Source: JAPKZH01 sp964537875 (GTDB taxonomy: Bacteria; Acidobacteriota; Aminicenantia; Aminicenantales; UBA4085). From it: 64,000 bases of DNA. This document shows, piece after piece, positions 41,807 through 50,825 of this stretch (its first letter is position 1; every line of letters starts with the position of its first letter). The position numbers and the translations under genes are program-made. Location: contig CAZIDN010000011.1 in assembly GCA_964537875.1 (NCBI GenBank), positions 1 through 64,000 of the forward strand, in the 5' to 3' direction. Under the pieces are notes generated by a model. The model made no database searches and was not told where the DNA came from. It saw nothing but the letters and a program-made list of their open reading frames with translations.

Positions 41807-43009
41807 TTAATCGCTGGTGATGATGAAGGCCGGCGTGTGGCTGAAGCTCTTGTAGAGCGGGCGCAGCCGGTCGCGGTCGTAGTATTTGTCCACGTCGACC
41901 ACTTTTTTCCGGCTGGTGATGATATCGATGGGAACGTTATCGTATTCACCGTTGTGGAGGCAGACCATGCGGCCGAATTTTTTATCGATGATGAGGTCGA
42001 GAGCGATGCTGCCGTAGGCCATGGGGACGATGGAGTCCATGGCATCCGGGTCTCCGCAGCGGACCATGTAACCCAGCCTCTGGCTGATGACGTTGATCCG
42101 CCGGCCGTGATTGAACTTCGGTGAGATGTCTTTGAGCCGACTGGAAATCACGTCTCCGATGCCTCCCAGCTTTTTATGCCCGAACATGTCTTTTTCCTCG
42201 CTGGCAAAGACCATTTCTCCCCCCTCGAACATGGCGCCCTCGGAGACGATGACGACGGCGTACAGGCTCGGGTTGGTCGAGCGGTCCTCGGTCAGCAGCT
42301 CGCACAGGTGTTCCATGCTGAACGTGTGCTCGGGAATGACGCAGCGGTTGGCGGCGCCGGCCATGGTGGGGAGCAAGGCGGTAAACCCGGAATACCGTCC
42401 AAAGACCTCGATGACGAGAAAGCGCTCATGCGAGCCGGCGGTCGTTCGCAGCGAATGGGTCAGGCTGATCGTGCGCGTCAGGCACGTGCTGAACCCTATG
42501 CAGTAGTCCGTGCCCGGAACGTCGTTGTCCATGGTCTTGGGGATGCCGATGACCTTGACGCCCTTTGTGTGGAGATGAAAGGCATAGCTCAGCGTGTCGT
42601 CGCCGCCGACGGGGACGAGATAGTCGACGCCCAAAAATTCAAGGTTTTTCAAGACTTCTTCGGTCAGGTCGTTGACTTTTTGTTTGTATTTATCGCGGAG
42701 GTGGCCCGGCACGTTGACATCGGGGACGGAGCTCGGCCGGGTCCGGGAGGTGTGGAGGAACGTTCCGCCTGTCCGGCCGATCCTGTTGGCGATCTCTTCG
42801 GTCAGGACCTGGAAATGCTCGGCATTGGAAGCCTGTTGATCTCTGATGATATCGACGAGGCCGGCCCAGCCGCGGCGGATGCCGATGACTCCGTATCCTT
42901 CTTTTATGGCCCGGAGGGTAACGGCGCGGATGGCCGGGTTCAGTCCCGGCACATCGCCGCCCCCGGTGAGAATGCCGATGGTCCCTTTTTTGTTTGGGCT
43001 GTTTGCCAT
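41807..43009 (-). CDS. pfkA: 6-phosphofructokinase, probably PPi-dependent
   Basis: 400 aa. GGGDVPGLNPAIR starts the donor site. Specificity residues are GGDD (135-138) and PKTMDND (157-163). In characterised enzymes Asp after GGD together with Lys in PKT marks pyrophosphate use, whereas ATP enzymes have GGDGS and usually PGT. The remaining sugar-site residues (GFSTCLTRTI, EVFGRYSGF, RLGYMVRCG) are intact. It would make fructose 1,6-bisphosphate reversibly and save ATP. AGAGGAG precedes the ATG. Confidence 0.9.
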   Translation of the reverse strand: MANSPNKKGTIGILTGGGDVPGLNPAIRAVTLRAIKEGYGVIGIRRGWAGLVDIIRDQQASNAEHFQVLTEEIANRIGRTGGTFLHTSRTRPSSVPDVNVPGHLRDKYKQKVNDLTEEVLKNLEFLGVDYLVPVGGDDTLSYAFHLHTKGVKVIGIPKTMDNDVPGTDYCIGFSTCLTRTISLTHSLRTTAGSHERFLVIEVFGRYSGFTALLPTMAGAANRCVIPEHTFSMEHLCELLTEDRSTNPSLYAVVIVSEGAMFEGGEMVFASEEKDMFGHKKLGGIGDVISSRLKDISPKFNHGRRINVISQRLGYMVRCGDPDAMDSIVPMAYGSIALDLIIDKKFGRMVCLHNGEYDNVPIDIITSRKKVVDVDKYYDRDRLRPLYKSFSHTPAFIITSD

Positions 43010-43124
43010 TTCGATCTCCTCTTCCGTTGCGGTCTTCTTGAATGGAAAATCGATCTTGATCTATATGTGCGCCCTTTCTGGTCCATCGAAAAAATCAAAC
43101 CAGAATTATAAAGGCGTATCGGGA

Positions 43125-43153
43125 ATTATACGGAAATTCTCAGGAATGTGCAA
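43125..43153 (-). promoter_or_regulatory. Promoter of the phosphofructokinase gene
   Basis: On the minus strand TTGCAC (43153-43148), 17 bp, TATAAT (43130-43125). It lies about 115 bp upstream of the start codon, leaving a long leader in which no riboswitch is recognised. Confidence 0.65.
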
Positions 43154-43186
43154 TTTTCCCGGCCCGGCGTAAGCACCTCCGTTTGT

Positions 43187-43324
43187 GTGATTTCAAAGAG
43201 GAGTTGGAATTGCCCCCGGCCCCCTGGGGAACCAGTCCCGTCGGTTCCCCCCGTCGAAAAGCCGACGGGGCCCCCTTCCGCTAGGGGGGCCTCAGGGGCA
43301 ATTCCAACTCCTCTTTGAAATCAC
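43187..43324. repeat. 138-bp palindromic element with perfect 30-bp arms
   Basis: The left arm 43187-43216 (starting GTGATTTCAAAGAGG) and right arm 43295-43324 (ending CTCTTTGAAATCAC) are exact reverse complements over 30 bp. The interior contains further stems: GGGGAACC/GGTTCCCC (43226-43250), CCCCGTCG/CGACGGGG (43249-43270) and CCCCC/GGGGG (43271-43288). No open frame exists. It is MITE-like or a large structured RNA/cruciform. No target-site duplication is obvious. It lies between the phosphofructokinase promoter and the end of the SRPBCC gene. Confidence 0.85.
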
Positions 43325-43387
43325 GTATTTGGAGATCCTTCCCGGCCCGGCTGACTCAGCATCCCAGCCGGCTCCCTCTTCCTTTAT

Positions 43388-44275
43388 CTAGAGGAAGGCT
43401 GCTTTTCGCCGTCGCCCGAACACCCAGAACATGCCTCTGATAAGGACCAGGATCAAAACAGCGCCCAGCCAGAGCGGCGGCTGTCCAAGAGCCAGGGAAA
43501 AAAAGATAAGGAAGGCAACCCAGGCCATGGCAAAAGGCCGCTGCCATTTCTTCATGGCCAAAGCCGATATGAAGAAAATGATGGCGGAGAGAAGCGCCGC
43601 GGCCCAGGAAAGCAGTTCGAGGAGCTCGCCCGTGGGCCTGCCGACGGCCTCTTCGATCCTTTGCTTGATGCCGGTCAGCATCTTGTGGACCATGACAAAC
43701 TCGGCCGGGTCGAGGAGGGCAAAGAGAGGGGCTTGAAGAGGTTTGATCTTCATCTTGCCCCGGACTCTCAATACCAAACGTGTCGAGTCGGAATCGACAG
43801 GGAAGAGACCCCATGACCAGGTGATATGGAGGCCCGGCTGCCTGATATCGAGGACCATGGAGCGGTTGGGATCCATGGATTTCACCGGCCACCCTGGGCC
43901 GGCGCCCATAGGGATCTCATCCCCCGCCTTTAGCTCCTGGAATTCGGGCAAGATCTGGTCGGCGCTGGGCCGGTCAAGAATGCCTGCCATGCGGTCAAGC
44001 CAGTCATAACTGTATAACCCGCCGCGCTTGTATCCCATCTGAACCAGCCAGGGCCAGATTTCCTCAGGCTTGGCGCTGATCGCCACGGCGCGGGTCGTCA
44101 GGAGATTCGGGTTTGCCACAATATCATCCCCCGGCATGGCCTGCCTGATTTCGGTTTCGGTCGCGCCCCACTCACGGTGCCAAGGCCGGACCATGAGTAA
44201 ATAGACAGCTACAAAGGCTGCCATTGTGATCACAAACCATCCCACGATGCGGCCGAGCCTGCCTTTTTTTTTCAT
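43388..44275 (-). CDS. SRPBCC-domain membrane protein
   Basis: 295 aa from ATG 44275, the Met best spaced from GAGGAA; upstream in-frame ATGs at 44293 and 44404 are possible. A first helix (residues 10-28) leads to a START/SRPBCC-like domain (LLTTRAVAISAKPEEIWPWL ... GDEIPMGAGPGWPVKSMDPN). Near residues 225-290 come helices LLSWAAALLSAIIFFISALA and PFAMAWVAFLIFFSLAL. SRPBCC folds bind hydrophobic ligands. The ligand is unknown. It stands alone. Confidence 0.7.
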   Translation of the reverse strand: MKKKGRLGRIVGWFVITMAAFVAVYLLMVRPWHREWGATETEIRQAMPGDDIVANPNLLTTRAVAISAKPEEIWPWLVQMGYKRGGLYSYDWLDRMAGILDRPSADQILPEFQELKAGDEIPMGAGPGWPVKSMDPNRSMVLDIRQPGLHITWSWGLFPVDSDSTRLVLRVRGKMKIKPLQAPLFALLDPAEFVMVHKMLTGIKQRIEEAVGRPTGELLELLSWAAALLSAIIFFISALAMKKWQRPFAMAWVAFLIFFSLALGQPPLWLGAVLILVLIRGMFWVFGRRRKAAFL

Positions 44276-44502
44276 GCGATTCTTCCTCTTCATATCAAAG
44301 ACTCTTTCTCGCGGTTGTTCCGGTCCGTCTCGATCTTGGCGGTAAAGAAACAGGAATCCGATGAATCCCCGCCTTTTTCTCCTCAGGGCGGTCCGGGACG
44401 GCATTCATGAACGTTTCCTTACTTTGGCAAACAGAATACTCCGCTCTCTGTTTATATTTTAGTAGATCATTGGACTTTGTCAAAGCTTTGGCCTGACAGA
44501 GC

Positions 44503-45825
44503 CTAGCCGATCCGATAGACACTTTTATCCCGGACGATGCATCCGACCGGCCCGCCCGAGCGGAGAAGCCGTGAGCATCCGGAGCATGTGATACAGACTT
44601 TTTTCGAGTCGAGGCTGCCGTTTTCGGCCAGTTCCCTGGCAAAATCCGGGTAGGCCAGGGATTCGCGTCCGACGCCGATGATCGAGGCATTTCCGGCCTT
44701 GATCACAGCCGCCGCGACATTCGGGAAGAAGTGCCGGAGCCAGGAATAGCCTGTGCCGACAACGGGGAGGGAAGGAAATGCCTGCTGCAGCCTGCCCGTG
44801 ATGCGAAGGAGACGGTCGATGCCTATGAGAGGGTGTTCATCCGGGATGCTTGCTCCCGGAACAGGCTTGTCGAAGGGACGGCCAAAGTGGGGACTGTGGC
44901 TCGGAATGCCGATTGAAATATTGATCAAAGGGAAGCCGATTTCGGCAAGTTTTTGGATGAGGGCCTTGGGCTCGTCCAGGTCTTCTTTTTGCCAGTCCTT
45001 CTTGTCGACGCCAAAGCCATAAGGGTAAGGAACGGCATCGTATGCGCCCAATCGGCTGGTGACGATCGTTTCCGGTAGAAGAGCCCTGATTGTTTGAACG
45101 GTCTCCACGAGAAAACGCGACCGGTTTTCGAACGGGCCTCCGTATTTGCTGTCCGGCCTTGTCCGGGCGGCCAGGAGTTCCGAGACCAGATATCCGTGGC
45201 AGGCCTTGATATCCACGCCGTCGAATCCCGCTTCTGCGGCCAGCTTGGCTGCCGAGACGAATGCTTCCTGGACTCCATCGAGATCTTTGTCAGACACAAG
45301 CCGAGAATCGCTCGGGATCTTTAGGATGGGGTCGAGAATAGGACTGTGGTGGACGATGACCGGCGAGAGCATTCCGGAGCGCCTCGAGAAGCGGCCGGAA
45401 TGGGTCAGCTGGAGAATGAAAAGGGGATCGCGGTTCAAACCCGTGCTGCCGCGGGCCGCGCTTCGCGTCCTTTCGACCAGTCTTTTAAACCCGTCCAGCG
45501 AGCTCTTCGACAGCCATAGCTGTCGCTCTTTGGATTTTCCGTCCTCCGTGACGGCCGTGGCTTCAAACCAGATGAGTCCGCTTCCGCCGCCGGCAATCCT
45601 CTGGTACTTCCTGAATGTCAATTCTCCGGGCGCGCCGTCGGCTTCGGCGTCCGCTCCCTCCATCGGCAGGGCGGCCAGCCGGTTGGGGAGAGCTTTGCCG
45701 GCGATTCGTATTTTTTCGAACAGGATCCCGATGTCTTGGGAATACGGGATGTCCAGGCCGAGCTCATGGTTTTTATCGAGGAACGCCGCCTGGCTTTTAA
45801 AGCGGAATCTTTCATGGCCGGCCAT
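44503..45825 (-). CDS. Old yellow enzyme-type NADH:flavin oxidoreductase
   Basis: 440 aa. FMN TIM-barrel motifs are ILQLTHSGRFS, FDGVDIKACHGYLVSELLAA, SKYGGPFENRSRFLVE and IIGVGRESLAYPDF. The C-terminus carries Cys in CITCSGCSRLLRSGGPVGC, like the iron-sulfur loop of the 2,4-dienoyl-CoA reductase subgroup. The FAD/NAD domain of that subgroup is absent, so an external electron donor is needed. It follows the TIM-barrel gene by 4 bp. The substrate is unknown; enoates or unsaturated keto-sugars are possible. Confidence 0.85.
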   Translation of the reverse strand: MAGHERFRFKSQAAFLDKNHELGLDIPYSQDIGILFEKIRIAGKALPNRLAALPMEGADAEADGAPGELTFRKYQRIAGGGSGLIWFEATAVTEDGKSKERQLWLSKSSLDGFKRLVERTRSAARGSTGLNRDPLFILQLTHSGRFSRRSGMLSPVIVHHSPILDPILKIPSDSRLVSDKDLDGVQEAFVSAAKLAAEAGFDGVDIKACHGYLVSELLAARTRPDSKYGGPFENRSRFLVETVQTIRALLPETIVTSRLGAYDAVPYPYGFGVDKKDWQKEDLDEPKALIQKLAEIGFPLINISIGIPSHSPHFGRPFDKPVPGASIPDEHPLIGIDRLLRITGRLQQAFPSLPVVGTGYSWLRHFFPNVAAAVIKAGNASIIGVGRESLAYPDFARELAENGSLDSKKVCITCSGCSRLLRSGGPVGCIVRDKSVYRIG

Positions 45826-45829
45826 GGGG

Positions 45830-46825
45830 TCAAAATCTCAGCTGGCCGTCGGTTTCCAGGACTTTTCGAACGTGCCGGATATCTCTTTTCACCCTCGCCT
45901 CGCAAAGCTCGGGCCAGCGGGCCCGGTCTAGAATGGAAAGCTCTTTTCTGTTCACGAGCTCTTGGGTCCGAGAGGCGAGTTTCAAGAGGCCGGTCAGCTC
46001 CCGGACCGTCAGGTCGGGAAATTTTGTGATGAAGATGGGGTCGAAAATGGGGATCAGGAAATCCCCGCCATGGTCTTCGATCGACAAATGGATGCCGCGG
46101 CCAAGCGAGGAGAGTTCTTCGAAAATCTTTTGGAAATTGACGATGCCTTTGCCGGTTTCGGCGACAAAGGAAACCAGGCCATCCGCCCTTAGCAGAACCG
46201 CTCCGTCTTTGATGTGAGTGGTCACGATCCAGGGAAGGACCCGGTGGGTAGCGGCAACCGGGTCTTCGAGCATCGTCAGAAGGTTCATCGTGTCAAGGCA
46301 GATGCCGAGGTACTCGCCGGGCTGCGCTTCGCACATATCGAACAGCTTTAAGAGCTCGAACGTCGTGAATTCAAAATGGGTCTCGATGGCCAGGACCACA
46401 TCCAGATCCTTCAGCAGGGATTTCTGGGCCCGCAGGCTTTTGGCCATCTCCCGGAGGAGCATCTCGGTCGGGATCGAATCTTCCTTCCATCGCATCAGCC
46501 CGCCCGAGCAGGATCGGACGGCCCGGATGCCCAGCCGGGAGGCCTGCTCGGCCGCCTTCTTGTTCACGGCCGAGATGTCCTTGGCTTTTCCCGTGGCCAG
46601 ATCGAACGGGACGTGTTCTCCGCCTCCCCATTCAAGGTAAAGGTTGTTCTGGGCGGCATACTGAGACAGCTCGTCAAGGAACATCCTGTCGCCGGCCTGC
46701 TCTGGGGCTTCGGAAAATTGGACGCCGTCGGCGTCGTTCATCAGGGCCCAATCCAGGGCTTCGAAGGGGGAGAGATCCAGCGGCTTCAGGCTGTAGCTGT
46801 CGATGCCGACTTTGAATTTTTTCAT
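45830..46825 (-). CDS. Sugar isomerase/epimerase-like TIM-barrel protein
   Basis: 331 aa. It belongs to the xylose isomerase-like AP endonuclease superfamily: VGIDSYSLKPLDLSPFEALD, IRAVRSCSGG, VVLAIETHFEFTTFELL, LGICLDTMNLLTM and HLSIEDHGGDF. These supply Glu, Asp and His for metal binding. It probably isomerises or epimerises a sugar or inositol derivative. It forms a two-gene operon with the OYE-type enzyme, suggesting a shared pathway for an oxidised sugar. Confidence 0.8.
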   Translation of the reverse strand: MKKFKVGIDSYSLKPLDLSPFEALDWALMNDADGVQFSEAPEQAGDRMFLDELSQYAAQNNLYLEWGGGEHVPFDLATGKAKDISAVNKKAAEQASRLGIRAVRSCSGGLMRWKEDSIPTEMLLREMAKSLRAQKSLLKDLDVVLAIETHFEFTTFELLKLFDMCEAQPGEYLGICLDTMNLLTMLEDPVAATHRVLPWIVTTHIKDGAVLLRADGLVSFVAETGKGIVNFQKIFEELSSLGRGIHLSIEDHGGDFLIPIFDPIFITKFPDLTVRELTGLLKLASRTQELVNRKELSILDRARWPELCEARVKRDIRHVRKVLETDGQLRF

Positions 46826-46970
46826 GAAGACCTGCTTTTATTTTACCATAAATTATGGAGGTTCTCCTCCATTCCGTGCGGATCGTGAAATGCGGAGTCC
46901 ATTTTGCCGACACGAGCAGGACCCGACGAGTGTTACTATCGTCAAATTCGGACCCGAGCCGACCCGATGA

Positions 46971-46999
46971 TTGACACAGTCCGGCCCACTTGTTATAGT
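46971..46999 (+). promoter_or_regulatory. Strong promoter of the S9 peptidase gene
   Basis: TTGACA (46971-46976), 17 bp, TATAGT (46994-46999), followed by an 87-bp leader and AAGGAGG before the ATG at 47087. The remaining part of the 260-bp gap shows no further structure. Confidence 0.8.
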
Positions 47000-47086
47000 C
47001 GGATATCTCATGGGGACGGTTCTTACTTCCAAGGAAGCAATTTTGGAATAGAGAATCGCCCCCTTTTTTATTTTCAAGGAGGCGAC

Positions 47087-50005
47087 ATGCATAAACGATC
47101 GGCTATTCTAAAATGGACTCTTATCCTGCTTCTCGTTTTCATTTGGCCTGCGGCGCCTGCGTTTAATCAAGCAGGGCCGGCTAAAAAGCCCATCTCCTAC
47201 GCCGCTTATGACGGCTGGCGTTCCATCCAAGGAACCCAGGTTTCCCGCGATGGAACGTGGCTGGCCTATGCCCTGGCGGCCCAGGACGGAGACGGAGAGC
47301 TCGTCGTCCGCAACCTGAAAACGGACAAGGAATATCGTGCGGCGCGCGGCAGCGCGCCCGTGATCACCGTGGACGGCAAATTCGTCGTCTTCACCATCGT
47401 GCCCGTCAAAGCGGAGGTGGACAAAGCCAAAAAGGAAAAGAAGAAACCCGAGGAGCAGCCCAAGAACGCCCTGGGGATCATGAACCTGGCCAACGGCGAG
47501 GTGGCGACGGTCGAACGGATCAAAAGCTTCAAGGTCCCCGAAGAGTCGGGGGCTTTTATCGCCTATCTCCTGGAGCCTCCTTTGAAAAAGGAAGCGGAAA
47601 AGAAGGATGAGGCGAAGAAGGAGCTTGAAAAGAAAGAGCCGGAAAAGAAAGAGCCGGAGAAAAAAGAAGGCGAAAAGAAAGAGGAAGCGGCCAAGAAAAA
47701 GAAAGAAAAGAAGCACGAGCCGGGCACAGACCTCATCGTCCGGGAGCTCGAGACCGGCAAGCTGGCCACGATAACCGAAGTCACTGAATATATCTGGAAC
47801 AAACCCGGCATCTGGCTGGCCTATGCCGTCATGTCGAAAAAACCCGAGGACGATGGCGCCTTTATCAGGAAAGCGGCCGACGGCACGACGAGAACCCTTC
47901 TCAAAGGACAGGGCAACTACAAGGGTTTTGCCTTTGATGAAAAAGGGGCGCAGCTGGCTTTCCTGAGCGATCGCGATGAATACAAGGCCGAGGTGAGCCC
48001 ATTTAAGCTCTATTACTGGTCAGAATCCGCCGTGAATGCGGCCGAGCTTGTTTCGGGCGCGACATCGGGCATGCCCAAAGGCATGGTCGTGAGTGAGAAC
48101 GGCCAAATGACTTTCTCCAAGGACGGAGGCCGGCTGTTTTTTGGATATGCGGCACCCCCCAAACCCGAGCTGGCCGAGGACGCCCCGGAACCCGTCAAAG
48201 TGGACATCTGGAGCTGGACGGATTCCGATCTTCAGCCAATGCAGAAAGCCAACGCTGAGCAGGAGAAGAAGCGGTCCTATCAGGCCGTCGTCCATCTCAA
48301 AGAGAAAAAGCTCGTCCCACTCGCGTCCCCCGACCTGCCCTCGATCACACTGAGCGAGGACGCCAAACTGGCTCTCGGTTCTTCCGATCTGCCTTACCGC
48401 CAGCTCGTCTCCTGGGACCAGGGCTACAATGATTATTATCTTGTCAACATCCTGGACGGCTCGCGCAAGAAGATTCTGGAGAAGAGTCCGTCATCCATGA
48501 CATTCTCGCTGGCAGGAAATTACCTGGTCTATTTTGAGGCCCAGGACAAGAACTGGTATGTCTACAGGACGAGCGACGGAAAGAAGATCAACTTGACCGA
48601 AAAACTCGGGGTCAAATTCGTCCGGGAAGATTGGGACTCGCCGATCGAGGCCCCGCCCTTCGGCCTGGCCGGCTGGACGGACGGAGATAAAACCGTCCTG
48701 ATCTATGACCGCTTCGATATCTGGGAGGTCAAGCCGGACGGCATGGGCGGCCGGATGGTGACGAACGGAATCGGCCGGACAAACAACCTCGTCTTCCGCT
48801 ATCAACGCCTGGACCGGGAGCGTGAACAAAAGCCGGTTCCCGTCAAAGAGCCGATCCTGCTTTCGACCACGGACGATAAGACAAAGGCGAGCGGATATTA
48901 TCGGGTGACGCTCGCCGGCGCCGGCGCGGCCGAGCCGGTCAAGGTCATCATGCTCGACAAGCTGTTCGGCAGCTTGGTCAAAGCCAAGAACGCCGAGACC
49001 TACCTCTTTACTCTGCAGCGGTTCGAGGAATTTCCGAATCTTTGGACAAGCGGCCCGAACTTTGCCGACATGAAAAAGCTCAGCGACGCCAATCCCCAGC
49101 AGGCCGATTATGTTTGGGGCAAGGCCGAGCTCATCGATTACTTTAACGCCGACGGGAAGACCCTGGATGCCATTCTCATCAAGCCCGAAGATTTCGACCC
49201 GGCCAAGAAATATCCGCTGATGGTCTATATTTATGAGAAGCTGGCCGGCGGCCTGCACCGTTATGTGCCGCCGTCTCCGGGCACCAGCATCAACTACACG
49301 CGCTATATCAGCAACGGCTACATCATTCTCCAGCCCGACATCGTTTACGACGTAGGATATCCCGGCCCCAGCGCCATGAAATGCGTCCTCCCGGCCATCG
49401 AGAAGGTGGTGGGCATGGGATTCATCGAGCCGAAGCGGATCGGCATCCAGGGCCACAGCTGGGGCGGCTACCAGATCTCCTACATGATCACCCAGACCGA
49501 CATCTTCGCCGCCGTCGAGGCGGGCGCGTCGGTCGTGAACATGACGAGCGCCTATGGCGGCATCCGCTGGGGGACGGGCATGTCCCGCGCCTTCCAGTAT
49601 GAAAAAACGCAGAGCCGCATCGGCGCGCCGCTCTGGTCGCGGGCGCTACAGTTTATCGAGAACTCCCCGATCTTCTGGGTGGAAAGGGTGAAGACGCCCT
49701 ATCTGACGATCCACAACGACGAAGATGACGCCGTGCCCTGGTATCAGGGCATCGAGTACTTCACGGCCCTGAGACGGCTGGGCAAGGAAGCCTACGTGTT
49801 CAATTTCAACACCGAAAAGCACGGCCTCAGGGAGCGGGAAAACCAGAAGTACTGGACGGTCCACCTGGACGAGTTCTTCGACCACTACCTCCTGGGCAAA
49901 TCCAGGCCGGAGTGGATGGAGAAAGGCGTGCCTTATCTTGAGCGCGGCAAGCGCGACGTCAACGCCCTGTTCAAGAAAGACGAAAAGAAAGAAGCGAAGA
50001 AATAG
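47087..50005 (+). CDS. Secreted S9 prolyl oligopeptidase-family peptidase with Lys/Glu-rich insert
   Basis: 972 aa from ATG 47087 behind AAGGAGG; earlier in-frame ATGs lie upstream of the promoter. The signal peptide spans residues 1-28. The middle is beta-propeller-like. The C-terminal alpha/beta hydrolase has GHSWGGY (S791), D880 in DDAVP and H912 in EKHGL. Between about residues 165 and 212 the chain is almost only K, E, A and P, with KKEPEK-type repeats, and the C-terminus ends KKDEKKEAKK. It should degrade peptides in the periplasm or outside. The charged insert may tether it or sit on the propeller surface. Confidence 0.9.
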   Translation: MHKRSAILKWTLILLLVFIWPAAPAFNQAGPAKKPISYAAYDGWRSIQGTQVSRDGTWLAYALAAQDGDGELVVRNLKTDKEYRAARGSAPVITVDGKFVVFTIVPVKAEVDKAKKEKKKPEEQPKNALGIMNLANGEVATVERIKSFKVPEESGAFIAYLLEPPLKKEAEKKDEAKKELEKKEPEKKEPEKKEGEKKEEAAKKKKEKKHEPGTDLIVRELETGKLATITEVTEYIWNKPGIWLAYAVMSKKPEDDGAFIRKAADGTTRTLLKGQGNYKGFAFDEKGAQLAFLSDRDEYKAEVSPFKLYYWSESAVNAAELVSGATSGMPKGMVVSENGQMTFSKDGGRLFFGYAAPPKPELAEDAPEPVKVDIWSWTDSDLQPMQKANAEQEKKRSYQAVVHLKEKKLVPLASPDLPSITLSEDAKLALGSSDLPYRQLVSWDQGYNDYYLVNILDGSRKKILEKSPSSMTFSLAGNYLVYFEAQDKNWYVYRTSDGKKINLTEKLGVKFVREDWDSPIEAPPFGLAGWTDGDKTVLIYDRFDIWEVKPDGMGGRMVTNGIGRTNNLVFRYQRLDREREQKPVPVKEPILLSTTDDKTKASGYYRVTLAGAGAAEPVKVIMLDKLFGSLVKAKNAETYLFTLQRFEEFPNLWTSGPNFADMKKLSDANPQQADYVWGKAELIDYFNADGKTLDAILIKPEDFDPAKKYPLMVYIYEKLAGGLHRYVPPSPGTSINYTRYISNGYIILQPDIVYDVGYPGPSAMKCVLPAIEKVVGMGFIEPKRIGIQGHSWGGYQISYMITQTDIFAAVEAGASVVNMTSAYGGIRWGTGMSRAFQYEKTQSRIGAPLWSRALQFIENSPIFWVERVKTPYLTIHNDEDDAVPWYQGIEYFTALRRLGKEAYVFNFNTEKHGLRERENQKYWTVHLDEFFDHYLLGKSRPEWMEKGVPYLERGKRDVNALFKKDEKKEAKK

Positions 50006-50014
50006 CTCAAAAAA

Positions 50015-50100
50015 AAGGGGGCCGGATCTCTATTTCCGGTCGATGTCCTTGTCGAAAAAAATTTGTTGAGATTTTTCGAGAAGTGGAGACCCGGCCCCTT
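50015..50100. terminator. Nested inverted repeat after the S9 gene, possible terminator
   Basis: AAGGGGGCCGGATCTC (50015-50030) pairs with GAGACCCGGCCCCTT (50086-50100) with one bulge and one mismatch. Inside it TCGAAAAA (50052-50059) pairs with TTTTTCGA (50072-50079). There is no T-run after the outer stem, so termination is not certain. The structure could also be a repeat element. Confidence 0.45.
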
Positions 50101-50107
50101 ATGACGC

Positions 50108-50138
50108 TTGACAAGAGTCTTTTTTTTAGGTGTGATAT
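50108..50138 (+). promoter_or_regulatory. Putative promoter of the corrinoid-protein operon
   Basis: TTGACA at 50108-50113; the best -10 is TGATAT at 50133-50138, at a long 19-bp spacing. AAGGAG follows before the start codon. Confidence 0.4.
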
Positions 50139-50168
50139 TAAATAATCCATATAAGAAGGAGCGACTTG

Positions 50169-50786
50169 ATGCTAGATATACTCCAGGAAGCCCTGATCGC
50201 CGGGAAAAAGAACGATGTCGAGGCGCTGGTCGACCAGGCCCTGTCCTCGGGAATCCCCACCCGCCAGATCCTCAACCAAGGCCTGATCGCCGGCATGGAA
50301 AAGCTCGGCGCCATGTTCAAGAACAATGAGGTCTTCATCCCGGAGGTCCTCGTCGCCGCCCGGGCGATGAATGCCGGCCTGACCAAGCTCGAGCCCTATT
50401 TGATCAAAGATAAGGTGGAGCCGAAGGGCCTGGTCGTCATCGGCACGGTCAAGGGCGACCTCCACGATATCGGGAAGAACCTTGTGGCGATGATGCTCAA
50501 GGGGGCCGGCTACAAGATCGTCGACCTGGGCGCGGACGTGGCCGCGGAAAAATTCATCGACGCGGCGCGGACGAACAACGCCAATGTCGTGGCCTTATCC
50601 GCCCTGCTGACGACGACCATGATCCAGATGAAGGCCGTCATCCAGTCTATTCAGGCGGCGGGACTCAAAACGCCCGTCATCGTCGGCGGTGCGCCCCTGA
50701 CCCAGGACTATGCCGATCAGATCGGCGCCAAAGGCTATGCCCCCGATGCGGCCAGCGCCGTCGACGTCGTCAACAAGCTGATCTAG
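50169..50786 (+). CDS. Methyltransferase corrinoid protein
   Basis: 205 aa from ATG 50169 (TTG 50166 is adjacent) behind AAGGAG. An N-terminal helical cap (residues 1-80, IPTRQILNQGLIAGMEKLGA) precedes a B12-binding Rossmann domain with GDLHDIGKNLV, where H99 is the lower axial cobalt ligand, then the usual VDLGAD, ALSALLTTTM and VIVGGAPLT. It carries methyl groups between a substrate-specific methyltransferase and an acceptor. The URO-D-family gene 39 bp downstream is its likely partner. Confidence 0.92.
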   Translation: MLDILQEALIAGKKNDVEALVDQALSSGIPTRQILNQGLIAGMEKLGAMFKNNEVFIPEVLVAARAMNAGLTKLEPYLIKDKVEPKGLVVIGTVKGDLHDIGKNLVAMMLKGAGYKIVDLGADVAAEKFIDAARTNNANVVALSALLTTTMIQMKAVIQSIQAAGLKTPVIVGGAPLTQDYADQIGAKGYAPDAASAVDVVNKLI

Positions 50787-50825
50787 CGGACAAGGGACTT
50801 TTCCCCGGTCGGACTCCGGACCAAG

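Noticed and set aside
45830..45848. GGGGTCAAAATCTCAG, similar to the GGGGTCAAACCTCAAC repeat end
   Set aside because: Several mismatches and no partner end; it lies across the TIM-barrel stop and OYE start, so it is most likely chance.
47572..47720. A/G-rich repetitive tract as a possible satellite or CRISPR-like array
   Set aside because: It is in frame, codes a Lys/Glu-rich segment, and the units are irregular without spacers.
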